Part shown: positions 49,268-59,579 of the stretch, piece after piece
Numbering within the stretch: the stretch's first letter is position 1
How the letters are laid out: each line of letters starts with the position of its first letter
From: Microbacterium sp. XT11
Lineage (GTDB): Bacteria; Actinomycetota; Actinomycetes; Actinomycetales; Microbacteriaceae
Assembly (NCBI RefSeq): GCF_001513675.1
Contig: NZ_CP013859.1
Location: 2,667,081-2,731,080 of the forward strand
Direction: 5' to 3'
DNA length: 64,000 nucleotides
Notes under the pieces: model-generated
Told to the model about the DNA's origin: nothing
Database searches by the model: none
The model's input: the letters and a program-made list of their open reading frames with translations, nothing else
Translations under genes and position numbers: made by a program

Positions 49268-50911
49268 TCACTCCGGCTGGTCCGCGACGCTGTAGACGTC
49301 GCGGACCAGCCATTTCTCTTCCTGGCGCACGAGAACGATCATCCGCTCGGACGCGCCCTCCTGGGGCGCGTCGTCGGATGCGCTTCTGACTCTGACCACA
49401 GCGACGTCGCCGTACGAATCCACGAGCTCGACGTTCGGCTTCTGTAGCGACGCGATTCCCTGTGCGTCGATCGCGGATCCGGGCGCGACGGCATTCGCAC
49501 ATGCGGTGTCGCCGTCGTCCGCGCAGGTTCTGATGAGCAGCAGCAGCGCCCGCGCCGCGTTGACCGGATCCTCTGCGAGCGATGCGGCATCGTCCGGCGT
49601 ATCCGCGACCGGATCGGTGGGGTGCGGTTCCTCCCGAGTGCTCTCGGTGTCCGCGCCTCCCGCCGACGACAGTTCCTTCCCCTCTGCCGAAGGCTCCTTC
49701 GGCAGAGACTGCGGCTGCGACTTTCGATCGTCCGTCGTCGCGCGGCTCGGTTGCGCGCTCTGCCCGCTGTGCGCCGCGGAGGCGCCCCCGGCTTCGCCGC
49801 CCGTGTCGCTCTCCGCATGAGGCCACATCAGGCCGGTCGCGAGCACCACGCCCGTGGTCACGGCGGCGACCAGCACGATGCGACGCCGATTCACCGGTCG
49901 CCCGTCGTTCCGGTCGCCACCGGCCGGATGATGCGCGCGGAAGCGCCTGTCCCACTCGGCGAGGACGGCGCTGACGATCCAGGCCGCACCGTCTCGCACC
50001 GCCGCCGCGCGCACGTTGCGTCGTGGCGCCCGATCCCGAGACCTTCGGGAAGAGAGCCTCGCAGCATGCGCCTGCGCCCTGCACGATCGTACGGTGGTCT
50101 CTCCCTCCCCCGCGTCGCCAGAACCGACCACGGGACGGGGCATTCGGGCCGCCGCTCTGCCGCGAACACCGGGACCGATGAAGGGGCCGGCCGCCGAAGC
50201 GGACGGCGTCGACGCCGCTTCTCGGCGAAGGAGAGGAATGCTGCGGATCGGCTCCGGTGCGTGGATCTCTCGGCGCAGCGGCCGCGGGGCGGCGACCTCC
50301 ATCAGGTCGGCCTCCCAGCGATCCACACACGCGCGCGCAAGCTGAGGGCGCTCTTCCGCCGACGCGAGCTCCATCCGAATGCCATCGAGCACCCGGGTCA
50401 GCGCCCGGTCGCCGCAGTTTTCCGCCAGATGAGCCAGGATCTCGCCAGCCCCCTCTCGAGCACGCGGACCTCGGCCGAACGCGAAGACCGGACGCCCCTC
50501 GACAGTGAGCCACCAGTCCCCCGGTTCTGTCACGCCGGAAGCGCCGAGCTCGTCGATCCCCCGGAGGACACTGCCCGCCAGCGTCGTGATCTCCCCTGGT
50601 TCAAGTGGTGCACCGGCGGATTCACGACGCCCCAGAAACATCGTGATCCGCTCGGTGCACCAGGGCACGAGCACGCCGTGCCCATCCGCGCGCCGCACCA
50701 GATCCCCCGGCGCCGCCACGTGCTCCGAACCGGCGTGGGTCCACCCGACCCAGCCGCTCAGAGACGCCGCGTCGACCAGCACGGCGACGGTCTGCCCTGC
50801 GCTGACGAGGGCGCCCCGGAATGGGCCCTCATCGGCGTCGAGCAGCCTGACGACGCGGTGCGCACCGGGAACCACTCCGGCAGCACTCGCGTTCTCCCCC
50901 ATGACCGTCAT
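49268..50911 (-). CDS. Single-pass membrane protein of unknown function
   Basis: I do not recognise the family. The 547-residue protein (from ATG 50911, MTVMGENASAAG) has a cytoplasmic N-terminal part of about 340 residues with a WWLTVEGRPVFAFGRG segment, then an Arg-rich stretch, then one transmembrane helix (IVLVAAVTTGVVLATGLMW), then a Ser/Pro/Glu-rich linker and a C-terminal extracytoplasmic domain of about 90 residues starting NAARALLLLIRTCADDGDTAC with a Cys pair that may form a disulfide. Upstream methionine 50929 is an alternative. This layout resembles membrane-spanning signalling proteins, but no enzyme motif is seen. Confidence 0.6.
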   Translation of the reverse strand: MTVMGENASAAGVVPGAHRVVRLLDADEGPFRGALVSAGQTVAVLVDAASLSGWVGWTHAGSEHVAAPGDLVRRADGHGVLVPWCTERITMFLGRRESAGAPLEPGEITTLAGSVLRGIDELGASGVTEPGDWWLTVEGRPVFAFGRGPRAREGAGEILAHLAENCGDRALTRVLDGIRMELASAEERPQLARACVDRWEADLMEVAAPRPLRREIHAPEPIRSIPLLRREAASTPSASAAGPFIGPGVRGRAAARMPRPVVGSGDAGEGETTVRSCRAQAHAARLSSRRSRDRAPRRNVRAAAVRDGAAWIVSAVLAEWDRRFRAHHPAGGDRNDGRPVNRRRIVLVAAVTTGVVLATGLMWPHAESDTGGEAGGASAAHSGQSAQPSRATTDDRKSQPQSLPKEPSAEGKELSSAGGADTESTREEPHPTDPVADTPDDAASLAEDPVNAARALLLLIRTCADDGDTACANAVAPGSAIDAQGIASLQKPNVELVDSYGDVAVVRVRSASDDAPQEGASERMIVLVRQEEKWLVRDVYSVADQPE

Positions 50912-51063
50912 GCTTCGATCCCACCGCATCGCCCCCGCCGCCAGGCCCGGTTTCCGCGCATTGTGGACAGATTCTCGCGATCCGCAGATTGTGCAGGAGA
51001 AGTGGAGTCCGCCGGTCGCGAACGGGACATCGGCGGCGCGCGGGACTCGGTAGGCTGAGAAGC

Positions 51064-51774
51064 ATGGCAAAAAGTGCGTCCGGACCGGAGAAGCGACCTG
51101 GGTTCTTCTCCCAGATCAAGTCCCTCTTCACCTTCACTCGCGAGGTCTACCCCTGGCTCCCGTGGGCGCAGATCGCCATCCTCGTCGCCGGCATCCTCGT
51201 CGGCCTCATCGCCGGCTACCTGATCCCGCCGTTCCAGGTCTGGACGCTCGTCCTCTGGGGCATCTCGGGTCTCATGCTCGGCGTGCTCGGCGCCATGTTC
51301 CTGATGACGCGTCTCTCGACCTCCGCGATGTACCAGAAGATCGACGGCATGCCGGGCGCGACCGGGCATGTGCTGAGCACCAGCCTCGGGCGCAACTGGC
51401 AGGCTTCGGACACCCCCGTCGGCATCAATCCCAAGACGCAGGACGCGGTGTATCGCACCGTCGGCCGTGGAGGCATCGTCGTCGTGGGCGAGGGCTCGCG
51501 CGGGCGGCTCACGCGCCTGGTCAATGACGAGCGCAGCCGCGCCGCCCGCGTCGCCCACGGCGTGCCCGTCACCGTGCTCTACGTCGGCCACGGCGATGAC
51601 GACGTCGCGATCGCCGACCTCGCGAAGACCATCAAGAAGCTGCCCAAGGCGATCGACAAGCCGACCATGGCCGCCGTCATCCGCCGCATCGAGTCGGTAT
51701 CGCAATCGCTGTCGTCGCTGCCGATCCCGAAGGGCATCGACCCCACCAAGGTCCGCGCCCAGCGTCCGCGCTGA
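51064..51774 (+). CDS. DUF4191 membrane protein
   Basis: A 236-residue protein with two central transmembrane helices (about residues 35-58 and 63-85, IAILVAGILVGLIAGYLIP and LVLWGISGLMLGVLGAMFLM) between cytoplasmic domains. It matches the actinobacterial DUF4191 family, often found near glutamine synthetase or lipoyl genes as here. Function unknown. A bidirectional hairpin follows. Confidence 0.85.
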   Translation: MAKSASGPEKRPGFFSQIKSLFTFTREVYPWLPWAQIAILVAGILVGLIAGYLIPPFQVWTLVLWGISGLMLGVLGAMFLMTRLSTSAMYQKIDGMPGATGHVLSTSLGRNWQASDTPVGINPKTQDAVYRTVGRGGIVVVGEGSRGRLTRLVNDERSRAARVAHGVPVTVLYVGHGDDDVAIADLAKTIKKLPKAIDKPTMAAVIRRIESVSQSLSSLPIPKGIDPTKVRAQRPR

Positions 51775-51794
51775 CGCACCATCGGACCTCGACC

Positions 51795-51824
51795 GACGCG
51801 GTCGCCCCTCGGGGCGGCCGCGTC
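51795..51824. terminator. Terminator between DUF4191 and rimK
   Basis: A near-perfect 14-bp hairpin (gacgcggtcgcccc / ggggcggccgcgtc, one G-U position) between convergent genes, followed by a 14-bp direct repeat (51821-51834 and 51838-51851) that spans the rimK stop region. Confidence 0.75.
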
Positions 51825-51845
51825 GTCGTCATTCGGCCGTCGTCG

Positions 51846-53033
51846 TCATTCAGGCAGCGGCTGCCGAGGCAACTTGCGGACCTTGGCGCGCCTCCGCCTG
51901 CGCTCGGGGATCATCGAGCGCATCTCGTCGAGCTTGCCGAAGCAGAAGAGGCGATCGTCGGCCTCGAGCACGACATGCTTACGCGGATTGGGGATCACCG
52001 ACACGCCGCGGTGCAGCGTCAGCACCGTGATGTCCCGCTCCCAGAGACCCGCCTCTCCGAGCGTCTTGCCGACGAGATCGGCGGCTCCCTGGACCATGAG
52101 CTCTGCGACCCCGTACCCGGTCGACACCGTGAGACGCTGTCGCACATCGATCTCCGGGAAGGCCACCTGGCCGGCGATGTAGTCGATGATCGCGCCCGCG
52201 ACGTCGAGCTTGGTCGCCGTCTCGATGCCCTGCAAGCCGGGCGAGGAGTTCACCTCCATGACGAGGGGACCCTCCTCCCCTTCCAGCATGTCCACCCCGG
52301 CCACCCGCAGGCCCATGATCTGCGCCGAACGGACGGCGGCGCGCTCGTACACGGGATCGAGCTCGATGGCCTCCACCGACCCGCCGCGATGGACGTTGGA
52401 ACGGAATTCGTCGCCCGCGGCGGAGCGCCTCATGGCCGCCACCACGCGATCGCCGACCACGAGCGCGCGGATGTCCTTGCCACGGCTCTCCGAGATGAAC
52501 TTCTGGATGAGCACGTTCTGCTTCGTCGAGTGCAGCGTCTCGATGATCGCCTCCGCGACCTTCACCTGAGGAGCGAGGATCACACCGATGCCCTGCGTCC
52601 CCTCGAGCAGCTTGATGACCACGGGAGCGCCGCCGACCCGCTCGATCGCGGGCCGCACGTCCGCGCGATTGCGGACGAAGGCGGTCGGAGGCATCGCGAT
52701 GTTGTGACGCGAGAGGATCTGGTTCGCCCTGAGCTTGTCGCGCGCGCTCGAGATGCCGTTCGCGGTGTTCGGCGTGTAGACGTCCATCTGCTCGAACTGC
52801 CGCACGACGGCTGTGCCGAAGTACGTGATGGAGTTGCCGATGCGCGGCAGGATCGCGTCGTAATCGCTGAGCTGGCGCCCTCGATAGTGCAGGTCGGGCT
52901 CGTCGGACGTGAGGTCGATCGCGAAGCGCAGGGTGTTCAGCACCTTGACGTTGTGTCCGCGCTGGAGCGCCGCGGCACGCAGCCGTTGGGTGGAGTACGC
53001 CTGCGGCGCACGGGAGAGCACAGCGATCTTCAC
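51846..53033 (-). CDS. rimK: RimK-type alpha-L-glutamate ligase with C-terminal RCK_C/TrkA-C domain
   Basis: An ATP-grasp ligase that adds glutamates; the classical target is ribosomal protein S6. Residues 1-290 carry the RimK fold (KIAVLSRAPQAYSTQRL; DAILPRIGNSITYFG; APVVIKLLEGTQGIGVILA for ATP; GPLVMEVNSSPGLQGIETAT). Residues 310-380 form an extra RCK_C/TrkA-C-type domain (LVGKTLGEAGLWERDITVLTLHRG, then FCFGKLDEM). I use the GTG at 53033. The divergent zinc-protease-like gene starts 25 bp away, a pairing known for RimK. Confidence 0.9.
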   Translation of the reverse strand: MKIAVLSRAPQAYSTQRLRAAALQRGHNVKVLNTLRFAIDLTSDEPDLHYRGRQLSDYDAILPRIGNSITYFGTAVVRQFEQMDVYTPNTANGISSARDKLRANQILSRHNIAMPPTAFVRNRADVRPAIERVGGAPVVIKLLEGTQGIGVILAPQVKVAEAIIETLHSTKQNVLIQKFISESRGKDIRALVVGDRVVAAMRRSAAGDEFRSNVHRGGSVEAIELDPVYERAAVRSAQIMGLRVAGVDMLEGEEGPLVMEVNSSPGLQGIETATKLDVAGAIIDYIAGQVAFPEIDVRQRLTVSTGYGVAELMVQGAADLVGKTLGEAGLWERDITVLTLHRGVSVIPNPRKHVVLEADDRLFCFGKLDEMRSMIPERRRRRAKVRKLPRQPLPE

Positions 53034-53058
53034 GGAGTTTTCCTGCCAGGATGTACGG

Positions 53059-53538
53059 GTGAGTAAGACATCCCATTCAAACACTCTTATCGGGTGGCGA
53101 GAATGGGTGAGCCTGCCCGATCTCGGGGTCGACTGGATCAAGGCCAAGATCGACACGGGCGCGCGCACCTCGTCGCTGCATGCGTTCGGAATCCGGGAGT
53201 TCCGGCGCGACGGCGAGGACTGGGTGCGCTTCTGGGTGAAGCCGTGGCAGGACAGCCAGGAGGATGCCGTCGAGGTCGAGTGCCCCGTGCACGACCGCCG
53301 AGCCGTACGCAGCTCCTCCGGGCACGCACAGGAGCGTTTCGTCGTCGAACTGCTCATCCGTCTGCATGACCGCGAAGTGCTCGCCGAAGTGACGCTGAGC
53401 AACCGCGACGAGATGGGGTTCCGGATGCTCATCGGACGAGAGGCTCTGCGACAGGGGTACGTCGTCGACCCTGCCCGCTCGTTCGTCGGCGGTCGCGCGC
53501 CGCGAGAAGCGCGTCGACGAAACCGCGGCAAGCTCTAA
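53059..53538 (+). CDS. RimK-associated ATP-dependent zinc protease family protein
   Basis: A 159-residue protein of the retropepsin-like ATP-dependent zinc protease family that is often paired with RimK. The active-site-type motif is IKAKIDTGARTSSLHAFG (Asp-Thr-Gly as in aspartic proteases), followed by NRDEMGFRMLIGREAL, which matches the family's second part. GTG start at 53059, preceded by AGGATG. The family probably removes polyglutamate or otherwise acts on the RimK product. It is divergent to rimK with only 25 bp between starts. Confidence 0.87.
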   Translation: MSKTSHSNTLIGWREWVSLPDLGVDWIKAKIDTGARTSSLHAFGIREFRRDGEDWVRFWVKPWQDSQEDAVEVECPVHDRRAVRSSSGHAQERFVVELLIRLHDREVLAEVTLSNRDEMGFRMLIGREALRQGYVVDPARSFVGGRAPREARRRNRGKL

Positions 53539-53963
53539 GCCCGGATCAGCACCGTGCCGGCGGCCTTGTCGTGGAGCCCACGCTGATCGGCATCCCAGAT
53601 GACCGCCGGGATCACCACGATGAGCAGCAGCGTCCGAACGAGCGGACGCCACACGCCCACCCAGCCGGTTCCGAGGCGGACCACCCGCATCCCCAGAATC
53701 AGGTGACCGGGGCTGCCGCTGAGCGTCGAGATGAACAGCACCTGCAGCACGGCGAACACGAGCATCGGCGCGAACTGCGTCAATCCCGCTTCTGTCGGGT
53801 GTGCGAACTGATCGAATCCGAGGAAGCCCGTCGCGATGATCGTCGCGAGAGCGTAGTCGATGAGCAGTCCGGCGATCCGGCGACCGGGGCGGGCGATGCT
53901 GCGCGGCCCCGACTCGGGGAGACCGAGACGCTCGCCGGGGTACGAGTTCACAGCATCCGTCAC
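53535..53963 (-). CDS. RDD family membrane protein
   Basis: A 142-residue protein with three hydrophobic helices. [21 protein letters not shown] matches the RDD start and [14 protein letters not shown] the later conserved region. RDD proteins are of uncertain function and often linked with transport. It is 146 bp upstream of and divergent from glnA1, so their control regions are shared; a GlnR site lies in between. Its stop overlaps the convergent zinc-protease-like gene by 4 bp. Confidence 0.88.
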   Translation of the reverse strand: MTDAVNSYPGERLGLPESGPRSIARPGRRIAGLLIDYALATIIATGFLGFDQFAHPTEAGLTQFAPMLVFAVLQVLFISTLSGSPGHLILGMRVVRLGTGWVGVWRPLVRTLLLIVVIPAVIWDADQRGLHDKAAGTVLIRA

Positions 53964-54010
53964 CCTTCCAGCCTACCCAGCGCGTGCACGCACCCCGGAC
54001 GGGCGGGCTC

Positions 54011-54048
54011 GTAACATGCCGGAAACAAAGCGGACACTCTCGGGAAAC
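54011..54048 (+). promoter_or_regulatory. Tandem GlnR operator upstream of glnA1
   Basis: Four half-sites with exact 6-bp gaps: GTAAC (54011-54015), GAAAC (54022-54026), GACAC (54033-54037), GAAAC (54044-54048). This is the full gTnAC-n6-GaAAC tandem consensus with 22-bp period, a textbook GlnR site. It lies 62-99 bp upstream of the glnA1 ATG. Confidence 0.85.
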
Positions 54049-54109
54049 GCCCGGACCGTACTGTGCACAGTGGCCGTCACGCCACCGATCCGCGATTCAG
54101 GAGCCGTAC

Positions 54110-55534
<1,425 letters not shown>

Positions 55535-55590
55535 CCGGATGCCGTGGGATTCGTCGGGGTGGTCCGAAGCCGCTCCGCAGAATCTCGGAG

Positions 55591-55628
55591 AGAGCCCGTC
55601 TCAGCGTCTTGCTGGGGCGGGCTCTTCC
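55591..55628 (+). terminator. Terminator of glnA1
   Basis: A 15-bp stem (agagcccgtctcagc / gctggggcgggctct, two G-U pairs) with a 5-nt loop and a short CTTCC tail, 57 bp after the glnA1 stop. Confidence 0.75.
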
Positions 55629-56079
55629 GCGTCGGGCTCCCCGGCGCGGGCTGCTCTCGTGCCCCGCAGTCGGATCGCACGGGCATGCTCAGCGACGACG
55701 ATCGACCACGCTGGGACAGGCGGGCGGCTGCCACAAGGGGGCAGCGGCAGCCGGCCGCAGTGCGTCGTGCTCGCCCCGAAAGTCGGCCTGCCCTCGAGTG
55801 GCCGTGCGAGACCCGCGCCCACGATCGTAGGTGGGACGATCGCAGGCTCAAGAGGAGGTTGCCTCGGCTCTCGCGATGCGCTACAGCACGCCTGGGTCCC
55901 GCGTGATCCCGCGGATTCCGCGCTGATGCACCGCACGCCGGAGCCGCCGCCGGCTCGCGGCGGAGATACCCGTACCCGTCCCACCGCGAAGTGTGCGAAG
56001 GTTGACACATCCCCACAGCGATCGACGATCGCGCCTTTGGCACGGGTTCCCGTGGCGATATGAACAGAGGAATGGCCCC
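55629..56079. other. Intergenic region with no supported gene
   Basis: About 450 bp between the glnA1 terminator and the DUF7882 gene. Open frames here are Arg/Pro/Ala-rich and lack ribosome sites. A TTGACA at 56002-56007 could be a -35 for the downstream gene, but no matching -10 is clear. Nothing else convincing. Confidence 0.6.
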
Positions 56080-56418
56080 ATGGGCAAGTTCATCTACGAG
56101 GGCGGTCCGAAGATCGATATCGAGGACCGCGCCCTCACACACGTCCAACTGGTGATGACGGCGAAGCTCCGACGTGGCGAGCCGTTCGCGTTCTCGTGGA
56201 AGGAGGATGCGAGCGTCGGCGGCGGCCGGACGACCGTCTGGGTGCATGCCGCAAGCTCGCTCGTGTTCAAGTACTTCGGCAGCAGGCCTCCGGCGATCAA
56301 CCGCACCTGGGTCGACGCCCTCGCCTTCACGGCGAACTCCCCGACCGGGCTCTACCTCACACCCGAACCCGCCGACAGCGGAGCTTTCGAACGCGCCCAG
56401 GAGTCCGTCGGCGTCTGA
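56080..56418 (+). CDS. DUF7882-like small protein
   Basis: A 112-residue Microbacteriaceae-type protein that starts MGKFIYEGGPKIDIEDRALTHVQ; homologues have been annotated as ATP-dependent DNA ligase-like, a label I do not find support for. It has a basic middle and SLVFKYFGSRPPAINRTW, then an extended C-terminus ending ESVGV. The ATG at 56080 has AGAGGA at 8 nt; an ATG at 56072 is out of frame. Function unknown. Confidence 0.8.
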   Translation: MGKFIYEGGPKIDIEDRALTHVQLVMTAKLRRGEPFAFSWKEDASVGGGRTTVWVHAASSLVFKYFGSRPPAINRTWVDALAFTANSPTGLYLTPEPADSGAFERAQESVGV

Positions 56419-56490
56419 CGACGGAGGTATGGTCGCTTCCATGGAACGACCTGCCGGCCCCCGAGCGCGCGGCTGCGACGGGAGGCTCCG

Positions 56491-57363
56491 ATGACGCGCG
56501 CTGTCGCTTTCGAGACCATCGCCGCAGAGCTCTACAGCGGGCCGCTCGACACGTTCGTCGCACGCCGCAACGCGCGCGCATCCGAAGAGGAGGACCGCTC
56601 CGTCGCCGCGCGAATCCGTGCACTGCGCAAGCCGACCGTCGCCGCGTGGATCATCGACGTCTTCGCGTCAGAGCGGGGCGAAGAGCTTAACGGAGCGCTG
56701 CAGCTCGCCGGCGAGTTGCAGGAGGCGCAAGCCGAGCTCGACGCCGGCGCGCTCTCCCAGCTGGGCCGCGAACGACGCGCGCTCACGAACCGGCTCGCGG
56801 CGGAAGCCGCGGCCCTCGCTCGTGCCAGGGGCGGTCGGGTCACGGAGGCGACGATCGAGACGGTGCGCCAGACTCTCTCCGCCGCGTTCTTCGACCCGGA
56901 CGCCGCGTCGGCTGTGGCGTCCGGCAGGCTCACCCATGACCTGGAGCCGTCGAGCTCCTTCCCGATCGACATGGATGCCGTCGTCGGCGGCGGCGGCGCA
57001 CCAAGCCCACAGCAGACGCCTGAGATGCGGGTGGACGAGGTGTCGGAGCGGCGAGAACGTCGCAGAGCGGAGAAGGCGCTGCACGATGCCGAGCAGGCCC
57101 ATGCGCGCGCCGAACGCGACCACGCGACCGCCGAACGTGAGATCCGTGACGCCGACCGACGCGCAGAAGCGGCCGAACAGCGCATCGCCGCACTCGACGC
57201 GGAGATCCGTCGGCTCCGCCGTGAGTCGGCCAGTGCGCGCGACGAATCCGCGGCCGCCACCGCCAGGCGTGACCGCGCCGCTCGTCGGCTGGAGGACGCC
57301 GCGAACGACGTTGACAAGGCTCGCCGCGACCTCGAGGCGTTGCGAGACCTCCGGAACGGTTAG
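56491..57363 (+). CDS. Hypothetical protein with C-terminal coiled coil
   Basis: A 290-residue protein, first about 135 residues helical with RALRKPTVAAWIIDVF, then a Pro/Gly linker, then from about residue 185 a long coiled coil (EKALHDAEQAHARAERDHAT and on to the C-terminus) rich in Arg, Glu and Ala. The ATG at 56491 has a GGGAGG site at 5 nt. Function unknown; no catalytic or membrane segment. Confidence 0.75.
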   Translation: MTRAVAFETIAAELYSGPLDTFVARRNARASEEEDRSVAARIRALRKPTVAAWIIDVFASERGEELNGALQLAGELQEAQAELDAGALSQLGRERRALTNRLAAEAAALARARGGRVTEATIETVRQTLSAAFFDPDAASAVASGRLTHDLEPSSSFPIDMDAVVGGGGAPSPQQTPEMRVDEVSERRERRRAEKALHDAEQAHARAERDHATAEREIRDADRRAEAAEQRIAALDAEIRRLRRESASARDESAAATARRDRAARRLEDAANDVDKARRDLEALRDLRNG

Positions 57364-57455
57364 GCCAACACGGGGAGGCGCCGCGTGTCGACCGGCTTGA
57401 CCGGCGCCCGCGACGCATGCTCGACTGAGACATTCGAGACGACACGGGGGGCTCC

Positions 57456-58622
57456 ATGCGCCGGAAAAGGATGAACGCCATCACGAGGCCGGTCGCCGAC
57501 ATCGACCACGAGCCGCGACGCGCCCAGGAGCCGACCACCGCGGCTGCGGCGATCTCGCGCATCAACCCCTTCGTGTTCGGACTCCTTGGCGCACTCGGCG
57601 TGCTCGTGGCACTGATCATCGGCGACATCGTCGGCCAGCTCGCCACCGTCCTCGTCTACATCGGCTTCGCCATCTTCCTGGCGCTCGGACTCGACCCGAT
57701 CGTGTCGTTCATCGAGCGAAGGCTCTCCATCCCGCGGGGCGGGGCCGTCGCCATCGTCGTCGCGGCCGTTCTGCTGCTCTTCGCCGGCATCATCCTCGCC
57801 ATCGTCCCGATCCTCGTCGAGCAGATCTCGAATCTCATCGAGAGAGGTCCGCAGATGGTCAAGGACATCCAGTCCTCCGACTGGTACGGGAACCTGACGG
57901 CCCAGTTCGGAACCACCTTCGAAGACGCCGCGGCCGCCGTGCTGAAGTTCGTCCAGGACCCGACCAACCTCCTCAACATCGGCGGCGGGGTGCTCGCGGT
58001 CGGCACGGGCATCGCGGGCGGATTCACCGGTGTCACCATCGTGCTGATCCTCACCCTGTACTTCATGGCATCGCTGCGCAGCATGAAGCGCGTGGCCGCT
58101 CGATTCGTCCCCGCCTACCAGCGGGCGACCTTCAGCGGACTCGTCGAGGACGTCTCTGGCGCCGTCGGCCGCTACGTCATCGGTCAGGTGAGCCTCGCTC
58201 TCATCAACGGCGTCCTCAGCCTGATCATGCTGAGCATCATCGGCGCGCCCGTGCCGGCGCTGCTGGCGCTCATCGCCTTCATCGGGTCGATGATCCCCCT
58301 CGTCGGAACGCTGTCGGCGTCGATCGTGAACGCCCTGATCTGCCTGTTCGCCGGCCCGACCACCGCCCTCATCGCGATCTGCTACTACCTGGTCTATATG
58401 CAGGTCGAGGCGTACGTGCTCTCTCCGCGCATCATGAGCAAGGCCGTCGCGGTCCCCGGGTCGTTGGTGGTGATCGCCGCGGTGGCCGGGGGTGCGCTCG
58501 GTGGCATCCCCGGAGCCCTCGTCGCCATCCCCGTCGCCGCGAGCGTGATCATCATCGTGCAGAAGGTGCTTTTCCCGGCTCAGGACCGCAAGACGGCTCC
58601 TCCCGGCGTCATCGCACGATGA
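57456..58622 (+). CDS. AI-2E family transporter-like permease
   Basis: A 388-residue membrane protein of the AI-2E (TqsA/PerM) family: eight hydrophobic segments, with LALGLDPIVSFIERRLSIPRG after the second helix and, near the C-terminus, YLVYMQVEAYVLSPRIMSKAV, the family signature. The transported substrate is unknown; the family name is historical. ATG 57456 has a G-rich ribosome site. Its 3' end overlaps the convergent lipid kinase gene by 14 bp. Confidence 0.9.
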   Translation: MRRKRMNAITRPVADIDHEPRRAQEPTTAAAAISRINPFVFGLLGALGVLVALIIGDIVGQLATVLVYIGFAIFLALGLDPIVSFIERRLSIPRGGAVAIVVAAVLLLFAGIILAIVPILVEQISNLIERGPQMVKDIQSSDWYGNLTAQFGTTFEDAAAAVLKFVQDPTNLLNIGGGVLAVGTGIAGGFTGVTIVLILTLYFMASLRSMKRVAARFVPAYQRATFSGLVEDVSGAVGRYVIGQVSLALINGVLSLIMLSIIGAPVPALLALIAFIGSMIPLVGTLSASIVNALICLFAGPTTALIAICYYLVYMQVEAYVLSPRIMSKAVAVPGSLVVIAAVAGGALGGIPGALVAIPVAASVIIIVQKVLFPAQDRKTAPPGVIAR

Positions 58623-59526
58623 GTGCGCCCGCCTGCACGGCGACCGTGAAGGCGGACACCTCTCCCAGTTCTTCGCCGTCGACCTCGAACTGCTGAGGCG
58701 TGGAGAGGCTCACGGAGATCGTCTCCGCCGAGACATGACGAGCGGATTCGGTGCTCACCGCCTCCGAGGAGCCTCCGAACATCCGGCGGATGCCGTTGTC
58801 CCAGACGAACGACCGCACGGTGTCCAGCCACTGGAGCGCGCCGTCGGCGCTGACGAGCAGGATGTCGAGGCGGCCGTCGTCGATGACGGCATCCGGCAGC
58901 AGGCGGATGCCGCCCTGCAGCATGCCGCAGTTCCCGATGAGCATCGTGTGCCCCTGGACCTCGGTCGGTTCCTTTCCATCGAGCGCGACCGTGATGTCGA
59001 CCATCTCGGCGCCTGCGACAGCCCGCCCCATGGCCTCCAGGTACGCGAGCCATCCCGCGCGATCCTTGAGGTCGTCGTCCGTCTCGACGAGCATCTGCGC
59101 ATCGATGCCGAAGCCGACCATGACCGTGAAGGCGCGCTTCTCGCCGTCGGTCTCGACCCATCCGATGTCGATGCGACGCGGCTCGCCATCCCGCACCCGT
59201 TCGAGCGCCGCTCCGATGTCGTCGAGGGGCACCTCCAGATTCCGCGCGAGCAGGTTTCCCGTGCCCTGCGGGACGATGCCCAGCGCGACGTCGGTCCCCG
59301 CCAGCACTTCGGCGACGGCGCGCACGGTGCCGTCGCCGCCGACCGCGACCACGATCTCACATCCGGCTTCGACAGCCTCGCCCGCCATTCCGCGCCCGGG
59401 GTCGTCGACGCTGGTCTCCCACCACAGGACCTCGTACGCGTCGCCGAAGACGGCGTCGACCTGCTCGCGGAGCGGCTGCTCTTCGAGCTTGGAGGGGTTC
59501 CAGATGAATCCGATGCGCGTGCTCAT
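58609..59526 (-). CDS. Diacylglycerol/lipid kinase family protein
   Basis: A 305-residue soluble DagK-type kinase. The catalytic domain has VVAVGGDGTVRAVAEVL and GIVPQGTGNLLARNL, the two nucleotide-binding motifs, then GFGIDAQML and the C-terminal beta domain with GHTMLIGNCGMLQGG. It likely phosphorylates diacylglycerol or a related lipid at the membrane surface. It lies 53 bp downstream of glnE on the same strand. Substrate is inferred. Confidence 0.9.
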   Translation of the reverse strand: MSTRIGFIWNPSKLEEQPLREQVDAVFGDAYEVLWWETSVDDPGRGMAGEAVEAGCEIVVAVGGDGTVRAVAEVLAGTDVALGIVPQGTGNLLARNLEVPLDDIGAALERVRDGEPRRIDIGWVETDGEKRAFTVMVGFGIDAQMLVETDDDLKDRAGWLAYLEAMGRAVAGAEMVDITVALDGKEPTEVQGHTMLIGNCGMLQGGIRLLPDAVIDDGRLDILLVSADGALQWLDTVRSFVWDNGIRRMFGGSSEAVSTESARHVSAETISVSLSTPQQFEVDGEELGEVSAFTVAVQAGALIVR

Positions 59527-59579
59527 AACGCCAGCCTGCGAGACGGAGCGCGAGAAGGCAAGTCGCCCCCGCCGACGGG

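Noticed and set aside
55601..56008. 135-residue minus-strand frame in the glnA1-DUF7882 gap
   Set aside because: Arg/Pro/Ala-rich sequence, no ribosome site, overlaps the glnA1 terminator; no recognisable domain.
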